Shown here: in pieces, positions 45,810-56,724 of the stretch
Position numbering within the stretch: the stretch's first letter is position 1
Layout of the letters: the number at the start of each line of letters is the position of its first letter
Source: Myxococcus xanthus
GTDB lineage: Bacteria; Myxococcota; Myxococcia; Myxococcales; Myxococcaceae
Direction of reading: 5' to 3'
Assembly (NCBI RefSeq): GCF_006402735.1
Contig: NZ_CP017174.1
Coordinates: forward strand, 7,482,001 to 7,546,000
Length of the DNA: 64,000 nucleotides
Made by a program: the position numbers and the translations under genes
Notes under the pieces: generated by a model
What the model was told of the DNA's origin: nothing
Databases searched by the model: none
The model's input: the letters and a program-made list of their open reading frames with translations, nothing else

Positions 45810-47950
45810 GCGCGACTCCCCCGGCGGCTCATGACGTCCAGCACCTCTGCCAGCAGACGGCCCGCGGCGCACTCGCGCTTGCTGAGGTAGCCGTCCGCGC
45901 CCGCCTTCAGGCCCCGCTCGCGCGCCACCGAGCTGTCGTGCGCGGAGACCAGGATGACGGGCAGCGACGCCGTCTCCGGGCGCTCACGCAGCTTCGCGAT
46001 GAGCTGGATGCCGTCCATCTCCTCCATGTCCAGGTCGCAGATGACGACGTCGTAGGTGTCCGACTGGAGCCGGTCCAGGGCCCGGGCCCCGCTGGCCGCC
46101 AGGTGCACCGTGAAGCCGCCCGCCTCCAGCATGGCCCGGTGCAGCGCCCGCGCGGTGAGCGAGTCGTCCACCACCAGCGCCCGCCGCTGCGCCGACACCT
46201 GCACCTGCACCGTCTCCGTCACCAGCCAGTCCGGGCGGCAGATGAGCAGCAGCTCGCCACGGCTGAGCGTGGCCGCGCCCTGCCAGGCCGGCACGTCGCG
46301 GACTTCCGACGGCAGCGGGCGGATGACCAGATCCCGGTCCCCCACCACCGCGTCCACCACCAGCGCCACGCGCTTGCCACCGCTCTGGACAATCAGCAGC
46401 GGCTGCCCTTCGGCCGGCGGCGCCAGGGCGCGCAGGCCCAGCCGCGCCCCCAGGTCCACCACCGACAACAGCTGCCCCTGGTACTCCAAATGCGCCCGGC
46501 GCTTGCCCAGGCGCAGCGACTCCGCGCGCGCCAGCTGCGTGGCCTCCACCGCCAGCATGGGCAGGCCCACCAGCTGCTCCAGCACGCGCACCACCAGCAC
46601 CGGTGAGCTGCCCAGGTCCGTGGGCAGCGTCAGCATGAACCGCGTGCCCTGCCCCGGCGTGCTCGCGACCTCGATGCGGCCCTGCAGCGCCTCCACCGAC
46701 GCGCGCACCGCGTCCAGGCCCACGCCGCGGCCGGAGGTGTCCGTCACGTCCGTGCGGGTGCTGAAGCCGGACCGGAAGATGAGGTCCCGCAGCTGGTTTT
46801 CGTTGAAGCGCGCCGTCTCCTCCGCGGTGACGACGCCGCGCTGCTCGGCCAGGCGTCGCACCACCTCCACGTCGATGCCGGCGCCGTCGTCGGACGCCTC
46901 CAGGTAGAGCAGGTTGCCCTGCTGCTCCACGCGCAGGGTGAGCGCGCCCTCGTGGTGCTTGCCCGCGCGCTCACGGTCCGCCGGCAGCTCCAGCCCGTGG
47001 TCCACGGCGTTGCGCAGCAGGTGCACCAGCGAGCCCTGCAGCTTCTCCAGCAGGCGCCGGTCCAGCGACACCTCCGAGCCCACCACCGACAGCCGCGCTT
47101 CCTTGCCCAGCTGACGGGACAAATCACGCACCATGCGCTGGAGCGGATCCAGGATGGTGCGCACCGGGCGCGTGGTGATGGCCTTGAGGCCATCCTCCAG
47201 CGCGTCGACGATGTCACTCGTCTCCTCACCGTCGGTGCGCAGCGAGCGCGCGGTGCCCGACAGCGCCGTACGCGCCTCCGCCGTCTCCGCCAGCAGCCCC
47301 TGCTTCGCCAGCAGCACGGCCACCCGCTCCAACTCGCGGCCCCGCTCCTCCACGCGCAGGCGCACCTCGCGCAGGCGCTCCACCTCGCGCATCAGCGCCG
47401 TCACCTGCCACGACGACACGCGCCAGCCTGCGTCCGCGGACTCCGGCAGCGCGTCCGGCACGGACACGGGCTCCGCGGACGGAGCCGGCGCGGCGACGGC
47501 GGCCACGCCCCCGGAGGCGGCGACCATGGCCGCGGCCTCTTCGGGCGGCGGCGCGTCCGCCACCAGCTGCGCCAGGGCGGCCGCCGGGTCCGGAAGCGCG
47601 TCCCCGCGCCCGTCCGCGTGGGCCTGCGCGCGCAGCAGGAAGAGGTCCAGGCCGTGGAGCAGGATGTCCACCACTGGCCGCGGCATCTTCTGAGGGTTGG
47701 CCTTCAGCGGGGCGAGCGCGTCCTCCAGCTTGTGGGCGATGTCGCTCAGGTCCTGCATGCCCAGCGAGGCGGCGCTGCCCTTCAAGGTGTGCAGGTGGCG
47801 GCCCAGCCGGACGTAGAGCCTGGTGAGGGCGTCCGTCTCCAGGCCCTCGCGCTCCAGCTCCAGCAGGTCCATGGTGACCTTCTGGACCACTTCCTGGGCC
47901 TCGACGGCGAAGCCCGCGACGAGCCCCTGCAGCATCGGATCAACGGGCAT
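45806..47950 (-). CDS. cheA: CheA hybrid histidine kinase with C-terminal receiver
   Basis: 714-residue chemosensory kinase. P1/HPt with phosphoacceptor His54 in GRHLHTLKGSAASLG, Ala/Pro-rich linker about 110-175 in place of a P2 domain, dimerisation helices, P4 ATPase with N-box HLLRNAVDHGLELP, G1 DDGAGID and G2 SGRGVGLDAV, P5 CheW-like domain (about 455-590), and a C-terminal receiver with Asp in VVICDLDMEEMDG. The arrangement resembles FrzE of Myxococcus. ATG 47950, overlapping the cheW gene by 11 bases. Confidence 0.96.
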   Translation of the reverse strand: MPVDPMLQGLVAGFAVEAQEVVQKVTMDLLELEREGLETDALTRLYVRLGRHLHTLKGSAASLGMQDLSDIAHKLEDALAPLKANPQKMPRPVVDILLHGLDLFLLRAQAHADGRGDALPDPAAALAQLVADAPPPEEAAAMVAASGGVAAVAAPAPSAEPVSVPDALPESADAGWRVSSWQVTALMREVERLREVRLRVEERGRELERVAVLLAKQGLLAETAEARTALSGTARSLRTDGEETSDIVDALEDGLKAITTRPVRTILDPLQRMVRDLSRQLGKEARLSVVGSEVSLDRRLLEKLQGSLVHLLRNAVDHGLELPADRERAGKHHEGALTLRVEQQGNLLYLEASDDGAGIDVEVVRRLAEQRGVVTAEETARFNENQLRDLIFRSGFSTRTDVTDTSGRGVGLDAVRASVEALQGRIEVASTPGQGTRFMLTLPTDLGSSPVLVVRVLEQLVGLPMLAVEATQLARAESLRLGKRRAHLEYQGQLLSVVDLGARLGLRALAPPAEGQPLLIVQSGGKRVALVVDAVVGDRDLVIRPLPSEVRDVPAWQGAATLSRGELLLICRPDWLVTETVQVQVSAQRRALVVDDSLTARALHRAMLEAGGFTVHLAASGARALDRLQSDTYDVVICDLDMEEMDGIQLIAKLRERPETASLPVILVSAHDSSVARERGLKAGADGYLSKRECAAGRLLAEVLDVMSRRGSRA

Positions 47951-48488
47951 GACGGGCTCCCGTGCCGCGCGTGGCGGAGAACAGCCGCTTCAGGTCGATA
48001 AGGTGGATGAGCTGCCGGTCCTGCGTGAAGACCTCCATCACCGCCCCCTCCGCGCGCACCCGCGCGGCTTCCACCGCGCTCATGGGCAGCGTGGTGGGGC
48101 GGGGAATGGCCTCGCAGTCCAGCGCGCACAGCTCGCCGTCACCGCGGTCCACCACCAGCAGCACCGCCGGGTCCTGCCGCCAGCCGTGGCCACCCAGCAG
48201 CGACGCCAGGCTGAGCGCGGCCAGCACCTGGCCCTGGAAGCGCAGCACCCCGACGACGTGCGGCGCCGACAGCGGCACCGGCGACACCATCTTCAGGGGC
48301 AGCGCGGCGCGCAGCGCCTCCAGGGAGAGCGCGTAGCGCTCCTCACCGAGCGGGAACTCGGCAATCCAGTGGACCGCCTCCTCGACGGTGTTCTCCCCCT
48401 GCTCTCGCAGGCGGGACGCGCGCCGCTCCAACAGCTCGCGCGCCTCGGCCTCCTGGGCCTCTTCCAACGTCCGCGGGGTGACCTTCAT
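47940..48488 (-). CDS. cheW: CheW coupling protein
   Basis: 182-residue scaffold linking receptor and CheA. N-terminal charged extension about 1-35, then CheW fold: HWIAEFPLGEERYALSLEALRAAL, VPLSAPHVVGVLRFQGQVLAALSLASLLG, and VLLVVDRGDGELCALDCEAI. Overlaps cheR (ATGA) upstream and cheA downstream. A second CheW domain sits in the receiver-CheW fusion of the same operon. Confidence 0.93.
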   Translation of the reverse strand: MKVTPRTLEEAQEAEARELLERRASRLREQGENTVEEAVHWIAEFPLGEERYALSLEALRAALPLKMVSPVPLSAPHVVGVLRFQGQVLAALSLASLLGGHGWRQDPAVLLVVDRGDGELCALDCEAIPRPTTLPMSAVEAARVRAEGAVMEVFTQDRQLIHLIDLKRLFSATRGTGARHAR

Positions 48489-49717
48489 TCGAGCGCCCCC
48501 TGGTTGAGGTAGGCGTCAGCGGACGCCTGGTAGAAACGCGCGGGCAGGGCCTCTGGCCCCTCCACGAGTTGGTCGGGTGGAAGCCGCTCGGCGCGCGAGC
48601 GCAAGGCGCGCATCAGCGGCACCGCGCCTTCCCGCGCCCCGGAGCGCTCCCGCAGCAGGGCCAGCTCCAGCAGCCCCGGCAGATAGTCCGGCGCCTGGCG
48701 GACCAGGGCCTCCAGCACGGAGGACGCGCCCACCTCGTCGCCTTCCTCGATGCGCTCCAGCGCATTCAGGTGCAGCCGCGTGGGCGGCGGCGGAGGCGCC
48801 ACGGGCGCCGGAGCGGGCATCAGCGGCGCCACCGGACGGCGGACCGGCGCCGCCACTGGACGGGCACGGGCGGCGGCGCGGGACGCGGCGGCGGCGCGGG
48901 CGTTCAGCTCTTCCGGCGTGAGGAGGCGGAAGGCCTGCAGCTCCGGCGGCCCCTCGCGGACCATGCCCGCGGGGACCCGGTCCACCTCCACGGCGCCCAG
49001 GAACAACCAGCCGCCGGGGTTGAGCGTGCGCGACAGGAGGGAGATGGCCGCGTCACGCGCGGCGGGAGTGAAATAGGTGAGCACGTTGCGGCAGAGGATG
49101 AAGTCGAAGCGGCCGAAGCGCTCGGGCAGCGGCGCCAGCAGGTTCGCCTGGGCGAAGGTGGTGATGCGGCGGACGGGGGGAAGGATGGTGACCTCGCGCT
49201 CGCCCGTCTCCGAGTAGAGCGGGAAGAGGCGCGGTGCGGACTCGCGGCGGGACCACGTCCCGTAGGTGGCGCGGCGGGCCGCCTCCAGGCTGGCCTCGTG
49301 GATGTCCGTGCCCAGCACCTCCACCGGAAAGCCGTGCGGCAGCGACGCCTGGAGGCACGCGGCCAGCGAATACGCCTCCTCGCCAGACGCGCAGCCCGCG
49401 CTCCAGCCCCGCAGGGCCAGGGCACCACGCTGGAGCGCCGCGGGCACGGCCTCGTGGGAGATGAAGCGGAAGTGCTCCGGGTGGCGGAAGAAGTACGTCT
49501 CCCCCACCAGGATGGCCTTCACCAGCGCGGTGGCCAGGTGGGAGACGGGATGGAGCAGCTCGCCCAGCAAGTCGGGCGCGGTGCGCCCCCGGGCCAGCTC
49601 CGCGCGAACGACGCGGTCCACCGCCTCGGAGGCGATGGCGTCATTGCGAAAGCCAGTGATGCTGGCCACCACTTCCCGCGCGCGGGCCAGCAGCCGCGGG
49701 TCGAGCGCTCCGCTCAT
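48485..49717 (-). CDS. cheR: CheR methyltransferase with C-terminal tail
   Basis: 410-residue receptor glutamate methyltransferase. CheR N domain (about 1-75), SAM domain with VGETYFFRHPEHFRFI, RGWSAGCASGEEAYSLAACL (motif I), VLGTDIHEASLEAARRATYG, and FDFILCRNVLTYFTPAARD. After about residue 275 come a Pro/Ala-rich linker and a TPR-like helical stretch ending LNQGALE, common in CheR-TPR proteins. ATG 49717 overlaps the preceding receiver-CheW stop. Confidence 0.95.
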   Translation of the reverse strand: MSGALDPRLLARAREVVASITGFRNDAIASEAVDRVVRAELARGRTAPDLLGELLHPVSHLATALVKAILVGETYFFRHPEHFRFISHEAVPAALQRGALALRGWSAGCASGEEAYSLAACLQASLPHGFPVEVLGTDIHEASLEAARRATYGTWSRRESAPRLFPLYSETGEREVTILPPVRRITTFAQANLLAPLPERFGRFDFILCRNVLTYFTPAARDAAISLLSRTLNPGGWLFLGAVEVDRVPAGMVREGPPELQAFRLLTPEELNARAAAASRAAARARPVAAPVRRPVAPLMPAPAPVAPPPPPTRLHLNALERIEEGDEVGASSVLEALVRQAPDYLPGLLELALLRERSGAREGAVPLMRALRSRAERLPPDQLVEGPEALPARFYQASADAYLNQGALE

Positions 49718-50580
49718 GCGTTCCGCCCGGCCTCCGCGGCCTCGAGCATCGCGGGCAGCTCCCGCAGGAGCCCCCGCGCGATGAATACCCGCGGGTCCAG
49801 GATGGGCAGCGAACGCCCTCCCGACCGCAGCATGCCGATGAGCCCATCGCGCAGCGGGCCATGGTCGGCGCCGCCCACGCGCTCACGCCGGTCGATGTCC
49901 GCCGACGCGTACTCCTCGGGGTCCTTCACCGTGTCCACGGCGAGCGCCAGCGACACGCCGTCCGCCTCGATGACGACGAGCATGCGCTCCACGCGCGTCA
50001 GCTTGTGCTCCACGCCCAGCCGGCGCGCCACGTCCAGCACGCACAGCGCCGCGCCCCGCACCTCCACGTATTCGCGCAGGTACGCCGGCCCGGTGGGCAG
50101 CGGCCGGGTCGCCGGATGCAGCAGGACCTCCCGCACCGCGTCCAGCGGAATGGCGAACTCCAGCTCGCCCACCGTCACGCGAAGCACCAACAGCGAGCCC
50201 GTGCGCGCCCGCTGCCGCGCGCTCGTCATGGCCTCGCCCACCGTCTGCAGCAGCTCGTCCGCGCGGAACGGCTTGGCCAGGAAGGCCTCCGCGCCCAGGC
50301 CCAGGCACGCCTCCGCGCGCGACTTCTCCGAGGAGATGATGATGACGGGGATGTCGGCCGTGGCCGGATCCGCCTTCATCCGCTGGAGGACCTCGTCGCC
50401 GTCCATCTCCGGCATGGACAAATCGAGCAACACCGCCGCCGGACGCAGGCGCCCCACCTTCTCCAGGGCCTCGCGGCCGTTGCTGGCGGTGTGGATGGTG
50501 TAGTGGCCGGAGAGGATGGCCCGCTCCAGCGCGAGAATCGCGTCGCTGTCGTCGACGAGCAGCAGGGACGGCAGGCTCAC
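49714..50580 (-). CDS. Receiver-CheW fusion (CheV-like, reversed order)
   Basis: 288 residues. N-terminal receiver (LLLVDDSDAILALERAIL, Asp in VLLDLSMPEMDG, Lys in AFLAKPFRA), then a CheW-like domain (LVLRVTVGELEFAIPLDAVREVL, REYVEVRGAALCVLDVARRLG, MLVVIEADGVSLALAVDTV). This is the order opposite to CheV (CheW then receiver). GTG start 50580, just after the cheY stop. Probably phosphorylated by CheA and couples adaptation to the receptor array. Confidence 0.92.
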   Translation of the reverse strand: MSLPSLLLVDDSDAILALERAILSGHYTIHTASNGREALEKVGRLRPAAVLLDLSMPEMDGDEVLQRMKADPATADIPVIIISSEKSRAEACLGLGAEAFLAKPFRADELLQTVGEAMTSARQRARTGSLLVLRVTVGELEFAIPLDAVREVLLHPATRPLPTGPAYLREYVEVRGAALCVLDVARRLGVEHKLTRVERMLVVIEADGVSLALAVDTVKDPEEYASADIDRRERVGGADHGPLRDGLIGMLRSGGRSLPILDPRVFIARGLLRELPAMLEAAEAGRNA

Positions 50581-50585
50581 GGCGG

Positions 50586-50972
50586 TCAGGCCTTGGTGAG
50601 GAACTGACGGACCGTTTCCGTCAGCTCGTGGTGGGACACCGGCTTCTGGATGAAGGCGTTGGCGCCGGCCTCGGTGCCGCGCTGACGCAGGTCCACGTTC
50701 TTCTCCGCCGTCAGCAGCAGGATGGGCACCGAGCGGACCTGCGGCATCGCGCTGGCGCGCACCTCCTTGACGAAGGTGATGCCGTCCATCCCTGGCATGT
50801 TGATGTCCGCGATGACCAGACTCACCGGCACCAGCCGGAGAATCTGCAGCCCCCGGGTCGCATCGTCGGCCTCGACGGTCGAGACCTTGAGGTTCATCAG
50901 GTAGATCTTGACGATGTTGCGAACCGTCGGGCTGTCGTCCACCAGCAAGACGTTGGTGCTGTGGGTGCTCAC
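50586..50972 (-). CDS. cheY: CheY-type response regulator
   Basis: 128-residue single receiver, first gene of the operon. NVLLVDDSPTVRNIVKIYL, phosphoacceptor in LVIADINMPGMDG, Thr in ILLLTAEKN, Lys in AFIQKPVSH. GTG start with AGGAG about 11 bases upstream. No output domain; likely the diffusible output of the CheA kinase. Confidence 0.94.
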   Translation of the reverse strand: MSTHSTNVLLVDDSPTVRNIVKIYLMNLKVSTVEADDATRGLQILRLVPVSLVIADINMPGMDGITFVKEVRASAMPQVRSVPILLLTAEKNVDLRQRGTEAGANAFIQKPVSHHELTETVRQFLTKA

Positions 50973-51039
50973 TGTGCGGCGGCTCCTGCGCAGGCCCCGC
51001 GACGCGCGGAGAATCCTGCGAAACGTTCACGACTCTAGC

Positions 51040-51059
51040 GTGAGGGCTCTCACGTGAGA
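51040..51059. promoter_or_regulatory. GTGAG inverted repeats ahead of the che operon
   Basis: Three GTGAG half-sites: GTGAG (51040-51044), CTCAC (51049-51053) and GTGAG (51054-51058). The last two make the 12-base palindrome TCTCACGTGAGA. Located 68-87 bases upstream of the cheY start, where an operator or promoter would be expected. No regulator is identified. Confidence 0.45.
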
Positions 51060-51124
51060 ACAGGGGGCGGTCCGACCCGGCATCCGTGCGGGCAGGCAGG
51101 TGTCGGATGACCTCAGAGGCGGCG

Positions 51125-51150
51125 CCCCCGGGTCCAGATGGTCCCGGGGG
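51125..51150 (-). terminator. Hairpin after fabI
   Basis: 8-bp perfect stem CCCCCGGG / CCCGGGGG with a 10-base loop, 8 bases past the fabI stop (51158). No U-tract, so termination efficiency is uncertain. Confidence 0.45.
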
Positions 51151-51157
51151 AAAGGGC

Positions 51158-51976
51158 TTACTCTCCGGCGGGCTTGGGGGGGAGCTCGTCCGCGTCCGGC
51201 GTCACCGGAGGCGCGCCAATGGCGTGGTAGCCACCGTCCACGTGGATCATTTCGCCGGTGGTGGAGGGCAGCCAGTCCGACAGCAGGGCACACGCGGTGC
51301 GGGCCACCATGTCGTGGCTGTCCTTGGCGCTCCAGCCCAGCGGCGCCTGCGCCCCCCAGCCGCGCTCCAGGGCCTTGAAGCCCGGTATTCCCTTCGCGGC
51401 GATGGTGGACAGCGGCCCGGCGGCCAGCGCGTTGACGCGGATGCCCTTGGGGCCCAAATCCCGCGCCAGGTAGCGCACCGTGGACTCCAGCGCCGCCTTG
51501 CACACCCCCATCCAATCGTAGATGGGCCACGCGACGCGGTTGTCGAAGTCCAACGTGACGATGGAGCCGCCCTGCGTCATCAGCGGCAGGCACGCCACCG
51601 ACAGCTCCTTCAGCGAGAACGTCGAGATGCGGAACGCCGTCTGCACGCTCTCCCACGGGGTGTTGAGAAAGTTGCCACCCAAAGCATCTTCGGGCGCGAA
51701 GGCGATGGAATGCAACACACCGTCCACCCGGTCCCAGCGCTGGCGCAAGGCGTCCGTGAGCGCCGGGAAGTGGGCGGAGTTGGTGACGTCCAGTTCCAGC
51801 ACCTCCATCCCTGGCTTGAGGCGCTTGGCGCTCCGCTCGGTGAGGGACTTGGCCCGGCCGAAGCCAGTGAGGAGGACCTCGGCCCCCTGAGCCAGCGCGT
51901 GCTCGGCGATGCCGTAGGCCAGGGACTGAGGCGTGAGCACCCCGGTGATGAGCAGCTTCTTGCCTTGGAGCAGCAT
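51158..51976 (-). CDS. fabI: Enoyl-[acyl-carrier-protein] reductase (NADH)
   Basis: 272-residue FabI, last step of each fatty-acid elongation cycle. NADH-binding ITGVLTPQSLAYGIAEHALAQGAEVLLTGF, catalytic Tyr-x6-Lys in YDWMGVCKAALESTVRYLA, substrate-loop ALAAGPLSTIAAKGIPGFKAL, and IHVDGGYHAIGAP at the C terminus. The Ser-Phe-like block LHSIAFAPEDALGGNF matches FabI. ATG 51976 with GAGG 8 bases upstream. Divergent from sucA. Confidence 0.95.
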   Translation of the reverse strand: MLLQGKKLLITGVLTPQSLAYGIAEHALAQGAEVLLTGFGRAKSLTERSAKRLKPGMEVLELDVTNSAHFPALTDALRQRWDRVDGVLHSIAFAPEDALGGNFLNTPWESVQTAFRISTFSLKELSVACLPLMTQGGSIVTLDFDNRVAWPIYDWMGVCKAALESTVRYLARDLGPKGIRVNALAAGPLSTIAAKGIPGFKALERGWGAQAPLGWSAKDSHDMVARTACALLSDWLPSTTGEMIHVDGGYHAIGAPPVTPDADELPPKPAGE

Positions 51977-52186
51977 GGAGACAGCCTCGTTGCGGAAGGG
52001 GAAAGACAGGAAACGCGTTCTCTACCATTCCTTCTGGGCGGAACGGTTGAAGTTGCACTCACCCAGGGCATGAATCCACCTGCTCCACGGCAACAGGTGC
52101 GGCTTATCGGCCAGCGGCCGGGCGCTACAAAAGTTGCTGCGAAAACCCCCCAACGGGGCGCCCATCCAGTAAAAGACGACACCGCC

Positions 52187-55064
<2,878 letters not shown>

Positions 55065-55075
<11 letters not shown>

Positions 55076-56258
55076 AATCAAAGTGCCGCCCCTGGGCGAA
55101 TCCATCACCGAAGCCGTGGTCGGCAAGTGGAACAAGAAGCCGGGTGACGCCGTCACCGCCGACGAGCCGCTCGTCGTCCTGGAGACCGACAAGGTCACCA
55201 TCGACGTGCCGGCCCCGTCCGCGGGCTCGCTGTCCAGCATCGCCTTCAAGGAGGGCGACAAGGTCCGCGTGGGCGAGGTGCTCGGCCTCCTCGATGCGGG
55301 TGCCGGTGCTCCCGCCGCCAAGCCCGCCGCCGCGGCTCCGGCCGCCGCGCCCGCTCCCGCCGCCGAGGCGCCCGCCGCGTCCGACGCGCGCTCCACGCCC
55401 ACCGCGCGCAAGGTGGCCGAGGAGAACCGGGTGGACATCTCCCAGGTGAAGGGCAGCGGCGCTGGTGGCCGCGTGCACAAGGACGACGTGCTGGGTCAGC
55501 TCAACCGCCCGGCCGCCCCCGCCGCCCCGGCGCAGCCCACCGGCCCCCGCCCGAACGCCGCCCGCGAGGAGCGCGTGCGGATGACGCCGCTGCGCAAGCG
55601 CGTGGCCGAGCGCCTCATCCAGGCCCAGTCCACCGCCGCCATGCTCACCACCTTCAACGAGGTGGACATGGGCGAGGTGATGGCCCTGCGCAAGAAGTAC
55701 AACGACAAGTTCCAGCAGAAGCACGGCGTGAAGCTCGGCTTCATGAGCTTCTTCATCCGTGCCTCCGTCGAGGCCCTCAAGGCCTTCCCGCAAATCAACG
55801 CGGAGATCGACGGTGAGGACGTCATCTTCAAGCACTACTACGACATCGGCGTGGCCGTCAGCGGCAGCCGCGGTCTGGTGGTGCCGGTGGTGCGCAACGC
55901 GGACAAGCAGGGCCTGGCGGAGCTGGAGAAGTCCGTGGGCGAGCTGGGCACCAAGGCGCGCAATGACAAGCTGGCCCTGTCCGACCTCCAGGGTGGCACC
56001 TTCACCATCACCAACGGCGGCATCTTCGGCTCCATGCTGTCCACGCCCATCCTCAACCCGCCGCAGACGGGCATCCTGGGCATGCACAACATCGTCGATC
56101 GCCCCGTGGCCCGCGACGGCCAGGTCGTGATTCGGCCCATCATGTTCATCGCGCTCACCTACGACCACCGGCTGGTCGACGGCCGCGAGGCCGTGCAGTT
56201 CCTGGTGCGCGTGAAGGAGTGCATCGAGGACCCGGAGCGGCTGCTCCTGGACGTCTGA
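55065..56258 (+). CDS. sucB: Dihydrolipoamide succinyltransferase (E2)
   Basis: 397-residue E2 of the 2-oxoglutarate dehydrogenase complex. Lipoyl domain with Lys in [12 protein letters not shown] (about residue 43), Ala/Pro linker, E3-binding domain [21 protein letters not shown], and the catalytic core ending in [16 protein letters not shown] (catalytic His and Asp). E3 (lpd) is not in this window. Start ATG 55065 inside sucA, translationally coupled. Followed by a strong terminator. Confidence 0.97.
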
Positions 56259-56297
56259 CTTCAGGCCCGGCATCCGGGCAAGACTTGCATTCCGGGC

Positions 56298-56321
56298 GGC
56301 CGGCTGGACTTCCAGCCGGCC
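56298..56321 (+). terminator. Terminator after sucB
   Basis: 10-bp perfect stem GGCCGGCTGG / CCAGCCGGCC with a tetraloop ACTT, followed by GTTTCAC; 40 bases past the sucB stop. Confidence 0.75.
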
Positions 56322-56415
56322 GTTTCACTACAACTGGGAGTGTCTCCCGGTTGTCGGGGGGCGGGAAGAACGGGCGGCTCTCCTCGCGCCGCCCCGCAAG
56401 ACTGAAGGACGTGCA

Positions 56416-56622
56416 ATGGCAACCGGTACCGTGAAGTGGTTCAACGACGCGAAGGGCTTTGGCTTCATCACCCAGGACGGCGGCGGTGAAGACGTGTTCT
56501 GCCACCACACCGCCATCAACATGGACGGATTCCGCACCCTGGCCGAAGGCCAGAAGGTGGAGTTCGAAGTCACCCGTGGCCCCAAGGGCCTCCAGGCGCA
56601 GAACGTCCGCGCCGCTGGCTAA
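56416..56622 (+). CDS. CspA-family cold-shock protein
   Basis: 68-residue single-stranded nucleic-acid-binding OB fold. RNP1 KGFGFI and RNP2 VFCHHTAI (VFVH-like) present; [14 protein letters not shown] is the classical N-terminus and [10 protein letters not shown] the C-terminal strand. The VFCHHTAI variant has Cys in place of the second Val. ATG 56416 with GAAGGA 6 bases upstream; the roughly 155-base leader follows the sucB terminator. Flanked by terminators, so monocistronic. RNA chaperone role by family. Confidence 0.95.
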   Translation: MATGTVKWFNDAKGFGFITQDGGGEDVFCHHTAINMDGFRTLAEGQKVEFEVTRGPKGLQAQNVRAAG

Positions 56623-56660
56623 CGCGTCCGTCAGCCACTCCCTCCGGACTGGCCGATGAC

Positions 56661-56703
56661 AAGAGGCCCGGCCCCACACCTGGGGACCGGGCCTCTGGTT
56701 TTT
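56661..56703. terminator. Strong terminator after the cold-shock gene
   Basis: 10-bp perfect stem AGAGGCCCGG / CCGGGCCTCT with a 15-base loop and a GGTTTTTC tail on the plus strand. Lies between convergent genes, so it may also stop the peptidase transcript. Confidence 0.8.
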
Positions 56704-56724
56704 CAAACCCTGGGGCCGCGCGGC

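Noticed and set aside
51086-52186. Upstream in-frame extension of sucA across about 370 codons
   Set aside because: It is the antisense of fabI and shows no SucA similarity; SucA proteins start near MANFQDTFLSG.
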